A DNA stretch of 64,000 nt from Desulfococcus multivorans. GTDB taxonomy: Bacteria > Desulfobacterota > Desulfobacteria > Desulfobacterales > Desulfococcaceae. The position numbers and the translations under genes were made by a program. Where the stretch lies: contig NZ_CP015381.1 in the NCBI RefSeq assembly GCF_001854245.1, forward strand, positions 1,204,001-1,268,000. Reading direction: 5' to 3'. The notes under the pieces were generated by a model. It was not told the origin of the DNA. It ran no database searches and worked only from the letters and a program-made list of their open reading frames with translations. Each line of letters opens with the position of its first letter. Position 1 is the stretch's first letter. Of this stretch, positions 42,703 to 50,661 are shown in pieces.

Positions 42703-44610
42703 ATGACCAATCTGTACGATGAAGCGTATCGACAATCGATTCAAGATCCTGAGACGTTTTGGGGTAACGCGGCAGAGGACATTCATTGGTACAAAAAATA
42801 CGAAAAGGTGTTGGATGACTCCAAAAAGCCTATGTATCGGTGGTTTGCGGGCGGAGAACTGAACACCTGCTATAATGCTTTGGATGTTCACATCGACAGG
42901 GGTCGAGGAGACAGGGTAGCGCTCATTTACGACAGTCCGGTCACCCAGACTATAAAAAAGTATACCTACAGGGACCTGAGAGACGAGGTGGCCAAATTCG
43001 CCGGTGTTTTGGTTGAGCAGGGAGTGGTTAAGGGCGATCGCGTCGTCATCTACATGCCCATGATCCCTGAAGCGGCTGTCGCCATGCTGGCCTGCGCCCG
43101 TATCGGTGCGATTCATTCCGTGGTCTTTGGAGGATTTGCAGCCAAGGAACTCGCCACGCGCATCAACGATGCGACCCCCAAGGTCATCGTGTCGGCTTCT
43201 TGCGGCATCGAGGTCACTCGCGTCATAAAATACAAGCCGCTTCTGGACGAAGCCATCTCACTTTCCGCCGTGAAACCCGAAAAGTGCATCATTTTTCAGC
43301 GTCCCCAGGAAATCGCTGCCTTGACACCGGGTCGCGATATCGACTGGGCTGCCGCTATGACCAATGCCCAGCCCGTCGACTGTGTCCCCGTGGCCGCGAC
43401 AGATCCCCTTTACATCCTTTACACCTCCGGCACTACGGGTCAGCCCAAAGGTGTCGTTCGAGACAACGGTGGGCATGCGGTTGCCTTGAAATGGACCATG
43501 AAGGCGATTTACGATATCGATGAAGACGACGTCTGGTGGGCGGCATCGGATGTCGGCTGGGTCGTCGGTCACTCCTACATCGTTTATGCGCCGCTGTTCA
43601 AGGGGTGTACATCGGTTTTTTTTGAGGGAAAACCCGTCGGTACTCCGGATGCCGGGGTTTTCTGGCGGGTCATTTCGCAGCATCGGGTCAAATGCATGTT
43701 CACCGCACCCACCGCCTATCGTGCCATCAAGCGGGAGGATCCCAAAGGACTTCTCGTGAAAGACTACGACATGTCCTCCTTCAAGATTCTTTTCCTGGCT
43801 GGAGAGCGATCCGATCCGGATACCATTCAATGGTCTGAAAAAAATTTGAACGTACCGGTCATCGACCACTGGTGGCAAACGGAAACGGGTTGGGCCATTG
43901 CTGCAAACTGCATGGGATTGCACCATTTTCCGGTAAAATATGGATCGCCGACCAAAGGGGTTCCGGGTTGGGACGTCCAGGCCCTCGACGAGTCCTGCAA
44001 CCAGATGGCTCCAGGGGAGATCGGCGCATTGTCGGTCAAACTGCCGTTGCCTCCGGGCACGCTTACGACGCTTTGGCAGAACGATAGGCGCTTCGTCGAG
44101 TCTTATATGGAAGAGTATCCCGGGTATTACAAGACCGCTGATGCGGGGTATATCGATGATGAGGGATATGTGTATGTCATGTCCCGAACGGACGATATCA
44201 TCAATGTCGCGGGGCATCGCCTTTCAACAGGCGCCATGGAAGAGGTCCTGGCCGATCATCCGGAGGTTGCCGAATGCGCAGTCCTGGGGGTGGCGGACAA
44301 CCTGAAGGGACAGATTCCCATCGGCTTTCTGGTGCTGAATGCCGGTGTCGAAAGGAGCCATGACGAGATTATCCGGGAGGTTGTTCAGATGGTTCGGGAA
44401 CGCATCGGGCCCGTGGCGGCGTTCAAAAAAGCGACAGTGGTCAAGCGTCTTCCCAAGACACGCTCCGGAAAAATTTTGAGGGGGACCATCCAGAAAATCG
44501 CGGATAACCAGGATTACAACGTCCCGGCGACCATCGACGATCCCACAACCCTGGGGGAGATGGCCGAAGCGCTCTCCAAAATTGGTCTTGCGAAAGCGCG
44601 TCAAGCGTAA
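42703..44610 (+). CDS. prpE: Propionyl-CoA synthetase-like AMP-forming ligase, paralogue 2
   Basis: A 635-residue tandem duplicate of the preceding gene; 48 of the first 61 residues are identical by my count. All catalytic landmarks recur: YTSGTTGQPKGVVRDNGG, SDVGWVVGHSYIVYAPL, WWQTETGW and LPKTRSGKILRGTIQKI. The copies differ in control: this one has two GAGCG-type operators and its own promoter, while the first has neither operator. That suggests one constitutive and one inducible enzyme, or split substrates. A good GGGAGA site precedes the ATG, and a strong terminator follows. Confidence 0.88.
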   Translation: MTNLYDEAYRQSIQDPETFWGNAAEDIHWYKKYEKVLDDSKKPMYRWFAGGELNTCYNALDVHIDRGRGDRVALIYDSPVTQTIKKYTYRDLRDEVAKFAGVLVEQGVVKGDRVVIYMPMIPEAAVAMLACARIGAIHSVVFGGFAAKELATRINDATPKVIVSASCGIEVTRVIKYKPLLDEAISLSAVKPEKCIIFQRPQEIAALTPGRDIDWAAAMTNAQPVDCVPVAATDPLYILYTSGTTGQPKGVVRDNGGHAVALKWTMKAIYDIDEDDVWWAASDVGWVVGHSYIVYAPLFKGCTSVFFEGKPVGTPDAGVFWRVISQHRVKCMFTAPTAYRAIKREDPKGLLVKDYDMSSFKILFLAGERSDPDTIQWSEKNLNVPVIDHWWQTETGWAIAANCMGLHHFPVKYGSPTKGVPGWDVQALDESCNQMAPGEIGALSVKLPLPPGTLTTLWQNDRRFVESYMEEYPGYYKTADAGYIDDEGYVYVMSRTDDIINVAGHRLSTGAMEEVLADHPEVAECAVLGVADNLKGQIPIGFLVLNAGVERSHDEIIREVVQMVRERIGPVAAFKKATVVKRLPKTRSGKILRGTIQKIADNQDYNVPATIDDPTTLGEMAEALSKIGLAKARQA

Positions 44611-44678
44611 AATTTTCCGGGCGACATGGCAGTGAACGGGCCGCAGGAAGCCGCTCCGGCAAGCCCGTTCAACATCAG

Positions 44679-44715
44679 AAGGTCGGCACAAAATCACGGT
44701 GTGCCGACCTTTTTT
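44679..44715 (+). terminator. Rho-independent terminator after the second prpE
   Basis: AAGGTCGGCACA pairs perfectly with TGTGCCGACCTT over 12 bp with a 9-nt loop, followed by a T tract. Confidence 0.93.
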
Positions 44716-44732
44716 GTCGATCGCTCCCGTTC

Positions 44733-44761
44733 TTGACAGATATCTGCATGTTATTTATTAA
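44733..44761 (+). promoter_or_regulatory. Promoter of the CitE-like gene
   Basis: TTGACA at 44733-44738 and TATTAA at 44756-44761, spacer 17 bp, just beyond the terminator. About 230 nt of leader follow, in which I see no credible gene. Confidence 0.6.
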
Positions 44762-44990
44762 CTTCGTGTGCCGCGCCATCCTGATCGTTCTGGACTCACC
44801 GCCTATCCGCCGGATTTACAGTCTCATCGGAGACGCAAAAGGCCCTTGACAGGTATCGCGGCATTGATATGGAAAATGCCGAATCGGCAAAGGTTGAGGC
44901 AGATGTGTTGCTCACGATCCTGTTTCCGCCGTTACAATCGTTTATACCCGACCGTCTCGTTACTGAAGCGTTGGGAGAGAGGAGCCATCT

Positions 44991-45905
44991 ATGAAACCAA
45001 GGCGTTCCGTTTTGTCTGTTCCGGGCCATGTGGAAAAAATGCATCTGAAAGCCGGTCAAAGCAATGCCGATGTGGTTATGCTCGACCTGGAGGACAGTGT
45101 TCCCCTGGACCAGAAGGAAATCGCTCGATCCCAGGTGATTCGTTCGCTTCGGACAAACGATTGGAAAGAGAAAGTGGTGACGGTTCGCATCAACGGCCTC
45201 GATACGCCATATGGGTACCGTGACCTTTTGTCGGTGCTGGAGGACGCCGGCAATCGGGTGGATGCCGTGGTCGTTCCCAAGGTGAACACGGCGGGCGACA
45301 TTCACTTTGTGGATCGGATGATGACGGGCATCGAAATGGCCGGGATGCTTTCCCGACCTATCGCGATCGAGGCTTCCATAGAGACGGCACAAGGATTGCA
45401 GAACGTTCGGGAGATCGCTGCCGCCAGTGAGCGAACGATTAGTCTGGTGTTCGGTATTGCCGACTATTCCGCTTCCGTAGGTGCCAGATTGGTATCGATA
45501 TCCGGGCACGGCGAAAAGGAGGCGGAAATTTATCCGGGACATCGGTGGCATTTCGCTTTGAGTCGGATCATCATGACCGCCAAGGCTAACGGTCTCATGG
45601 TCATCGATGCACCTTATGGAAATTTCAAGGATCCTGACGGTCTCGCGCGTTCGGCCGCCATGGCCTGTGCTATTGGATGCAACGGTAAATGGGCAATTCA
45701 TCCGGGGCAGGTTGAAGAAATCAACCGCGTATTTACGCCTTCCCTGGAGGATATTCAACTTGCTGTGAAGGTTTTGGATGCTATTGCCGACGCTTCCTCT
45801 CATGGACGGGGCGCCGTGGCTGTCGAAGGCCGAATGGTAGACCAGGCAACGGCTCGGCTTGCAGGTCAGCTTTATGAACAAGCCAAGTATTTAAAATTAC
45901 TGTAG
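44991..45905 (+). CDS. CitE/malyl-CoA lyase-like HpcH/HpaI aldolase
   Basis: Mg2+-dependent C-C lyase of 304 residues acting on CoA esters. Seen are RRSVLSVPGHVEKMHLKA, the metal/CoA segment VVMLDLEDSVPLDQKE, VRINGLDTPYGYRDL, the acidic IEASIETAQGLQNV (metal Glu), FGIADYSASVG (metal Asp) and GKWAIHPGQVEEIN. These suit the malyl-CoA/beta-methylmalyl-CoA lyase and CitE-like group. No citD or citF is present, so a citrate lyase complex is unlikely. Next to two propionyl-CoA synthetases, cleavage or formation of methylmalyl-CoA-type esters is an attractive but untested guess. Confidence 0.83.
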   Translation: MKPRRSVLSVPGHVEKMHLKAGQSNADVVMLDLEDSVPLDQKEIARSQVIRSLRTNDWKEKVVTVRINGLDTPYGYRDLLSVLEDAGNRVDAVVVPKVNTAGDIHFVDRMMTGIEMAGMLSRPIAIEASIETAQGLQNVREIAAASERTISLVFGIADYSASVGARLVSISGHGEKEAEIYPGHRWHFALSRIIMTAKANGLMVIDAPYGNFKDPDGLARSAAMACAIGCNGKWAIHPGQVEEINRVFTPSLEDIQLAVKVLDAIADASSHGRGAVAVEGRMVDQATARLAGQLYEQAKYLKLL

Positions 45906-46079
45906 TCAATTTCCGTGATTCGAAATGAAGCTTTCGCTTCTGTGATGGGGAGCGGGTACCCTCAATTAACGGAAGTGCTTTCTTCCGGTGTCGTCCCGGA
46001 CCTCGGCTACAGGGTATGACGCCCTTTTCCACCATGTTTTTCGCTCCTGTAAAGGCCCTGCTGCGGCGTGATAAAGTTT

Positions 46080-46108
46080 TTGACAAACAAGGGGTTTTAT
46101 AATAGATA
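46080..46108 (+). promoter_or_regulatory. Promoter of the cytochrome c3 gene
   Basis: TTGACA at 46080-46085 and TAGATA at 46103-46108, spacer 17 bp. The preceding stretch from 45906 contains only a short CGGAAG/CTTCCG hairpin and nothing coding that I trust. Confidence 0.55.
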
Positions 46109-46229
46109 TACGTCTTCAAACAAGCAGAAGTTTTGCCCCTAGATGGTATGGAATAATTTTATAACCAAAGGATGGCGGTCGAGACGGAAGCCCGGGCAGA
46201 GGCCGCACGAAAAAGGAGGAGGCTTTTAG

Positions 46230-46931
46230 ATGGATAGGAAGACGTTGGCGCTAATATTGACCGAGGTTGTTTTGGTTGTTGCCCTGGTTGTGGTGGTTGC
46301 GATGGATTTTAATTCAAAACCCCAGGCCGAAATTGCGACGGCTCCTGTTGCCGAGGAAGCAACGACAGCCGATGCGGATGAGGGGAAAACCGAGGAATCG
46401 GTTGCCGAAACCGTGGTGGCAAAAGCCGAGGAGGCTGCTGAAGCGGCGCCCGCTGAAAAGGCCGAAGCAAAAGAAGAAAAGCCGGCCGAGGAAGCGGCCG
46501 GCGAGGAGAAGGCGGCCGAGAAGGTTGCAGCCCCGGCCCCGGCTGCCGGAGGCGCGGTCGCCGATGTCATCCCCTTGGAAAATCCCGCATATGCCAAGCA
46601 CACCAAGGGCATTGTCCAGTTTACCCACAAGAAACACTACACAGACTACAAGATTGGCTGTGGGGAATGTCATCATGATGAGAATGCCGAGCCGCTGAAC
46701 GACCTGAAGGAAGGTGATGCAGTCCAAGGATGTATCGAATGTCATCCCAAGGCCAGCAAAGCCCCGATCCCCAAAAAAGGTGAGCCGAAACTGTCGGATT
46801 CCGAAAAAATGGAGTACCATGCCGAGGCCCTCCATGCCAATTGCATCGACTGCCACAAAGAGCACAATAAAAAGAACAACACCAAGGCGGCACCGACGAG
46901 CTGCACCACGTGCCATCCCAAAACGAAATAA
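46230..46931 (+). CDS. Membrane-anchored tetraheme cytochrome c3
   Basis: Periplasmic electron carrier of 233 residues. An uncleaved-looking N-terminal helix (about residues 7-26) is followed by an Ala/Glu/Lys-rich linker of roughly 85 residues and then a class III cytochrome domain. Four heme sites are seen: CGECHH, CIECH, CIDCH and CTTCH. Axial His candidates are in FTHKKHYTDY and EYHAEALHANC. Soluble c3 is usually cleaved and linker-free, so this form is probably tethered, with the linker giving reach. It resembles a type I c3 in heme spacing, but its partner hydrogenase or dehydrogenase is not nearby. GGAGGAGG precedes the ATG. Confidence 0.9.
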   Translation: MDRKTLALILTEVVLVVALVVVVAMDFNSKPQAEIATAPVAEEATTADADEGKTEESVAETVVAKAEEAAEAAPAEKAEAKEEKPAEEAAGEEKAAEKVAAPAPAAGGAVADVIPLENPAYAKHTKGIVQFTHKKHYTDYKIGCGECHHDENAEPLNDLKEGDAVQGCIECHPKASKAPIPKKGEPKLSDSEKMEYHAEALHANCIDCHKEHNKKNNTKAAPTSCTTCHPKTK

Positions 46932-46953
46932 GCATTTTCTTGCCTTGCAAAAG

Positions 46954-46983
46954 CTGCTCTCAGGCGGACACGCCTGGGAGCAG
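46954..46983 (+). terminator. Stem-loop after cytochrome c3
   Basis: CTGCTCTCAGGCG pairs with CGCCTGGGAGCAG through one G-T pair over a GACA loop. No clear T tract follows, so termination strength is uncertain. It lies between convergent genes. Confidence 0.6.
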
Positions 46984-47052
46984 GCCTATCCTATGATCCT
47001 TTCCACCCCATGGGTCATCACTGCTTTTTAATTCGCCGCAGGTCCTGATTTC

Positions 47053-47892
47053 CTATTTTTGAGACTGTTTCCTGGCCGAGATGTAGCGTGCCACTTCGGT
47101 TGCAAATTCATGAATGATCTTTTTAATGATGGGTTTTCGGGCCGAATCGAAAGTCATGTCGTTGATGGCTGCGACCGGAAGCACATCGACGGTCGTACCG
47201 GTGATAAAGGCGCCTTCGAGATCATGAAGCTCGGTTTGGTTGATGCACTTCTCGACCACGGTAATTTCGCTGGTCCGACAGATGGCCATTACCTTCTGGC
47301 GGGTCACCCCCAGCAGGACGCGACCACCCGGTGGTGTCAGGAGGTGTTGTCCTTTCAGGAAAAATAAATTGGATCGGCTTCCTTCGGTAATGTCGCCGCC
47401 GTCGTCCAGAAGGAGCGCCTCATAGGCGAACGCCTCCCTGAGAGCGGTGCGGACCCGATCCCTGAAGGAATCCTTGATGGTCTTGACGTTGGGCGTCTCC
47501 CTTTCCCCGGGGAAGAGGATGGTTCGGATCCCCTTCCTGTAAGCCTCTTCGCCCGGATGTTCGGTTCGGATAAAATAGATGAGGAGGCGGTGCTTTTCCA
47601 TTTCGCGGGTCAGAACGATTTTGACGTTGACCTGTCCGCAATCGTTGGCGCGGATCAATCGGATGATATCCGACAGGATTTCCGTTTCGGAGAGCGCGAC
47701 ATTGACCCTGGAGAGATGAATGGATTGCTTCAAACGGGCCATATGTTCTTCAAAAAATATGGGAACTCCGTCGATGATCTTGATGACTTCATACAGAGAT
47801 TCCCCGGTCAGGTGATGGAAAGCCTCAATGGCTGACGTCGACATTAAGGTATGATCGACGATATGGTAATCACAGATGGCTTCGCGTTTCAT
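47053..47892 (-). CDS. Class IV aminotransferase (IlvE/PabC/DAAT type)
   Basis: Fold-type IV PLP enzyme of 279 residues. The pattern includes SAIEAFHHLTGESLYEVIKI with FEEHMARLKQS, the Schiff-base lysine in VKTIKDSFRDRV (about residue 148), EALLLDDGGDITEGSRSNLFF with the catalytic Glu, and FITGTTVDVLPVAAIND. The family covers branched-chain and D-amino-acid aminotransferases and aminodeoxychorismate lyase; I cannot choose between them from sequence. It is the last gene of the leftward block and is separated by 285 bp from the membrane-protein gene upstream, so it may have its own promoter. Confidence 0.87.
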   Translation of the reverse strand: MKREAICDYHIVDHTLMSTSAIEAFHHLTGESLYEVIKIIDGVPIFFEEHMARLKQSIHLSRVNVALSETEILSDIIRLIRANDCGQVNVKIVLTREMEKHRLLIYFIRTEHPGEEAYRKGIRTILFPGERETPNVKTIKDSFRDRVRTALREAFAYEALLLDDGGDITEGSRSNLFFLKGQHLLTPPGGRVLLGVTRQKVMAICRTSEITVVEKCINQTELHDLEGAFITGTTVDVLPVAAINDMTFDSARKPIIKKIIHEFATEVARYISARKQSQK

Positions 47893-48177
47893 CTATTTCT
47901 TTCCATAGGTTGTGTTTTTATCATCAGTCTGTATTCAATAAAGCTCAATGAGGGATGATATCCCGGATATGTCCATGTGGCCTGCAAAAGTGTACCGCAC
48001 TTATGCCACTCATGGAGACCCTGAGGCGCCATGTGGCGTGTGTTTTTCAAGACGAATGCTGTCGCATTTTTCACGAATGAAAGATTTCGGCAAGTCGGCG
48101 TACGTCACGACACAATCCAAGGAGGAGGGAACCCGGGCTTTCGAGAGCGTTTCTGAGAGGCGTTTTAGTCCGGATGA

Positions 48178-49275
48178 TCAGCCTTTCGGCGGAGGAGCCG
48201 ATTTTTTCGCCGATGTCAGTCGGCGAAGGAGGTAAAAAATCAGTGTCAGAACCGTGGCCAGAACAACCCAAAACATGAGCATCGGGCCGGTCTGCTGGAT
48301 CACCGTGAGGTCCCTGATGGTGAAGTAAGGGTTGAGGTAGGCGGTCCTTACAAGATCCCGAATGAGGATCATGTCGGCGATCAGCAGTGTGACGCTTACC
48401 GCAGCAGCCCGAACATTGACGGTGATGCCGTAGTAGACAGTCTGGATGACGAGGCCTATACCGAAGATAAAGACGGCCGTATGCAGGAGGCTGCTGCCCA
48501 TAAAAAGATTGAGGATTTCTTCCGGCAGGCTCATTTGAAACCAGAATCCCACCAGAATCTGTGCCAGGGTTGCCCCGGTGAACCATCCCATGCCCAGGCG
48601 GATGTTTTGGTCTACCGTCGATGGGCCGTCTTCGGTCCGGCCGGTTTTTTTCTTGAACGTCCAGACGATGGCGATAAACAACCCGCCAATGGCGATGGAC
48701 GCGATCATGAAATGCAGGTAGCGAGGAAAAAGTGTCCTATCCTTTAGATTCAGTAGAAAGCCGTCGGGACGGTCGAAGTAGCTGGGCCATGAGGCTGGAT
48801 TGAGCATCAAGGTCATATTATTGGATAGCGTGAACCCGATGATCAGGAGCATCAATACCGCGGAACCAAGGAAAAAACGCCGGAATCCGGTCGAGAGGAT
48901 ATCAAATCTCATTTTGTGGTAGTAGATGTTGGTGTAGGCGAGAATGAGCAGACCGACGGCCAGGATCCAGAAAACCGCCATGAGGGTTGAGCTGACATAA
49001 ATGAATTGGCCGTAAAGGAGCTGTATGACAAGAAGGGGGGCTACCCCCATGTTAACGGCAAGAGCCACAATGACGGGGAGCTTTCGTGCGACATCTTTCT
49101 GAAGGGGAAGAGCGTCTCTCTTTTTCAAGCCCGATATCAGAGCGATCACACCGGTACCGACCATCATGTTCACCAACAGAATATGGATCATAAAAAAAAT
49201 GTCCAGCAGCACCCGAAACATCATACCCGGGGCGGGAATTGGGTCGGGGGTTGGAATGAGCTCGAATGGGTTCAT
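48178..49275 (-). CDS. Nine-helix membrane protein of unknown function
   Basis: I do not recognise this 365-residue protein. Nine hydrophobic segments are visible from ATG 49275 (MNPFELIPTPDPIPAPG), with conserved-looking His in the first (FFMIHILLVNMM), fifth (YLHFMIASIAIGG) and seventh (SSLLHTAVFIFG) helices. Such intramembrane His recall heme b ligands, and size and helix count recall cytochrome bd subunit I, but no bd signature is present. A frame extends 25 codons upstream into the DVU0298-like gene and is rejected. It follows that gene by 38 bp and probably belongs to the same operon. Confidence 0.65.
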   Translation of the reverse strand: MNPFELIPTPDPIPAPGMMFRVLLDIFFMIHILLVNMMVGTGVIALISGLKKRDALPLQKDVARKLPVIVALAVNMGVAPLLVIQLLYGQFIYVSSTLMAVFWILAVGLLILAYTNIYYHKMRFDILSTGFRRFFLGSAVLMLLIIGFTLSNNMTLMLNPASWPSYFDRPDGFLLNLKDRTLFPRYLHFMIASIAIGGLFIAIVWTFKKKTGRTEDGPSTVDQNIRLGMGWFTGATLAQILVGFWFQMSLPEEILNLFMGSSLLHTAVFIFGIGLVIQTVYYGITVNVRAAAVSVTLLIADMILIRDLVRTAYLNPYFTIRDLTVIQQTGPMLMFWVVLATVLTLIFYLLRRLTSAKKSAPPPKG

Positions 49276-49313
49276 GTGGCAACTCCTGAACGTTGATGCC
49301 TTGAATGTGTCGG

Positions 49314-50003
49314 TTATAACGCTTTGTCGGCAAGATCGGCAACAGTGCAATCGACGATGTTGCCGTCAAGGTAGATTGTTAGAGATGCGTTATCATCGGC
49401 AAGGGGTTTTATCAAGGCTTTTGTAGGGGCATCGGCAATTGGGGTCAACGCCCATGCGGCAAGACCCCGATGAAAGGAATCGGCGGAAGCCAGAAACGGC
49501 GTAATGTACGGTGCGGCGTACTCAACGAGACCGGAACGGGCATGGGCGAGTCGACCGATGCCCCAGAGAAGACCGCGCTGAAGAATGGGATGTTCCAGAA
49601 AATTGCCGTCCGTCATGACATAGGAAATCAGAATCCGATGATATTCCTCGGCCAGCCGACGATTTCGTGCGGTGATGTCGCCCATGGCTTCCGGGCACCC
49701 CCATCCGATGCCGCCTGATTCGTCATTGAGTTGCCACATCATTCGGCGGATAACGACTCTGGCCGATTCGACGGCCCCGCTGTCCGCCATTTCCGATACC
49801 ACGATACCCATGGCAGATATGGCCCGCCAGAATACGATATCGTTACCGAAAAAAAAGGAAAAAAGAGGGCCGATGACCTGTCGATGGGGATAGCGTCGGA
49901 TGCCCTCAACGGCGTTATCGAAACGCTTTTCGCGTAACAGCTCCGAGATCTCCTTTTTGAGTGTTCGACTACCGATTCGACTACCGATTTTTTTCGCTGC
50001 CAT
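49314..50003 (-). CDS. DVU0298-family HEAT-like protein
   Basis: Soluble all-helical protein of 229 residues resembling the Desulfovibrio DVU0298 family, as I recall it. Landmarks are RYPHRQVIGPLFSFFF, ARVVIRRMMWQLNDESGGIGWGCPEAMGDI and HPILQRGLLWGIGRLAHAR. Short helical repeats suggest a HEAT/PBS-lyase-like scaffold, but no function is known. It is downstream of a DsrE-like gene and upstream of a nine-helix membrane protein on the same strand, in a block of redox and oxygen-defence genes. A 44-bp palindrome separates it from the DsrE-like gene. Confidence 0.8.
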   Translation of the reverse strand: MAAKKIGSRIGSRTLKKEISELLREKRFDNAVEGIRRYPHRQVIGPLFSFFFGNDIVFWRAISAMGIVVSEMADSGAVESARVVIRRMMWQLNDESGGIGWGCPEAMGDITARNRRLAEEYHRILISYVMTDGNFLEHPILQRGLLWGIGRLAHARSGLVEYAAPYITPFLASADSFHRGLAAWALTPIADAPTKALIKPLADDNASLTIYLDGNIVDCTVADLADKAL

Positions 50004-50056
50004 GGAACCTGCCTTAAAAAGCCTTGTCGGCCCGAGTCTATCTGCGGCCGGGAATA

Positions 50057-50100
50057 GGATATGAGATCATCACCTTTTAAAAGGTGATGATCTCATATCC
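50057..50100. repeat. 44-bp perfect palindrome
   Basis: Bases 50057-50078 are exactly the reverse complement of 50079-50100, with centre TTTTAAAA. The right arm encodes the last seven residues and stop of the DsrE-like protein. In RNA it would form an uninterrupted 20-bp or longer hairpin, so it may end or stabilise that transcript. Confidence 0.9.
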
Positions 50101-50424
50101 GTCTTTTTGGAAACGGGCCATGCCGGGATGGCCGTTCATGTCGTTGAGCAAGGGGAGATCTTGCGCCTTGGCGGCGTTCAACGTGCCCATTTTTCTGGAA
50201 CAGGCTTCGCAGACGCCCCCCACCAGACCTGCGGTCCGAGCTTTTTCCCAGAGACCGTTCAAAGGATGATCCGCAGCTGCCAGGACAGGCGTCAAGCCCG
50301 TCGCGGCGCCCTCCACAATGATCAGGACGTCGTCGCCTCCCGATTTCATATCGAGAGCGTTCAAAAGGACGTGGGTGAAGCACATGGGGTCTCCGTTGAA
50401 TACGAAAACAGCAATCTTTTTCAT
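50077..50424 (-). CDS. DsrE/DsrF-like small protein
   Basis: Cytoplasmic alpha/beta protein of 115 residues with the DsrE-like opening MKKIAVFVFNGDPMCFTHVLLNALDM and DDVLIIVEGAAT. Two cysteines in GGVCEACSRKMG (residues about 72 and 75) sit where DsrE-family proteins carry the sulfur-relay Cys. Family members move persulfide sulfur or act as folding modules; the substrate here is unknown. It is 48 bp after the ferredoxin gene on the same strand. Its 3' end forms one arm of a 44-bp perfect palindrome. Confidence 0.85.
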   Translation of the reverse strand: MKKIAVFVFNGDPMCFTHVLLNALDMKSGGDDVLIIVEGAATGLTPVLAAADHPLNGLWEKARTAGLVGGVCEACSRKMGTLNAAKAQDLPLLNDMNGHPGMARFQKDGYEIITF

Positions 50425-50472
50425 AGGCCAAAACCTCCTGATCGATAGTGACGAGGCTGTCCCAATGTCGGA

Positions 50473-50661
50473 TTATTCTGTCCAGGAAATGCAGTCTTCA
50501 GGACAAAGGGCGATGGCCTCATCCACCTCGGCTTCGGGATAGAATTCAAGGTCCGCCACCTGAATAAAACCGAGATCGTTAAAACTGAAAACGGTCGGGC
50601 TTACCGCGATGCATGCCCCACATCCATTGCAGGCACTTAAATCTATTTCAGGTCTTCTCAT
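50473..50661 (-). CDS. Single-cluster [4Fe-4S] ferredoxin
   Basis: A 62-residue ferredoxin with CNGCGAC near the start and ALCPEDC near the end, giving the CxxCxxC...CP set for one [4Fe-4S] cluster. The region between is the usual acidic VFSFNDLGFIQVADLEFYPEAE. ATG 50661 overlaps the flavodiiron stop by 4 bp (ATGA), so I prefer it to the frame opening at 50718. It probably supplies electrons to, or accepts them from, the flavodiiron or DsrE-like partners encoded beside it. Confidence 0.92.
   Translation of the reverse strand: MRRPEIDLSACNGCGACIAVSPTVFSFNDLGFIQVADLEFYPEAEVDEAIALCPEDCISWTE

Noticed and set aside
44796-45881. Leftward open frame of 361 codons
   Set aside because: Antisense to the CitE-like gene and its leader; no motif seen.
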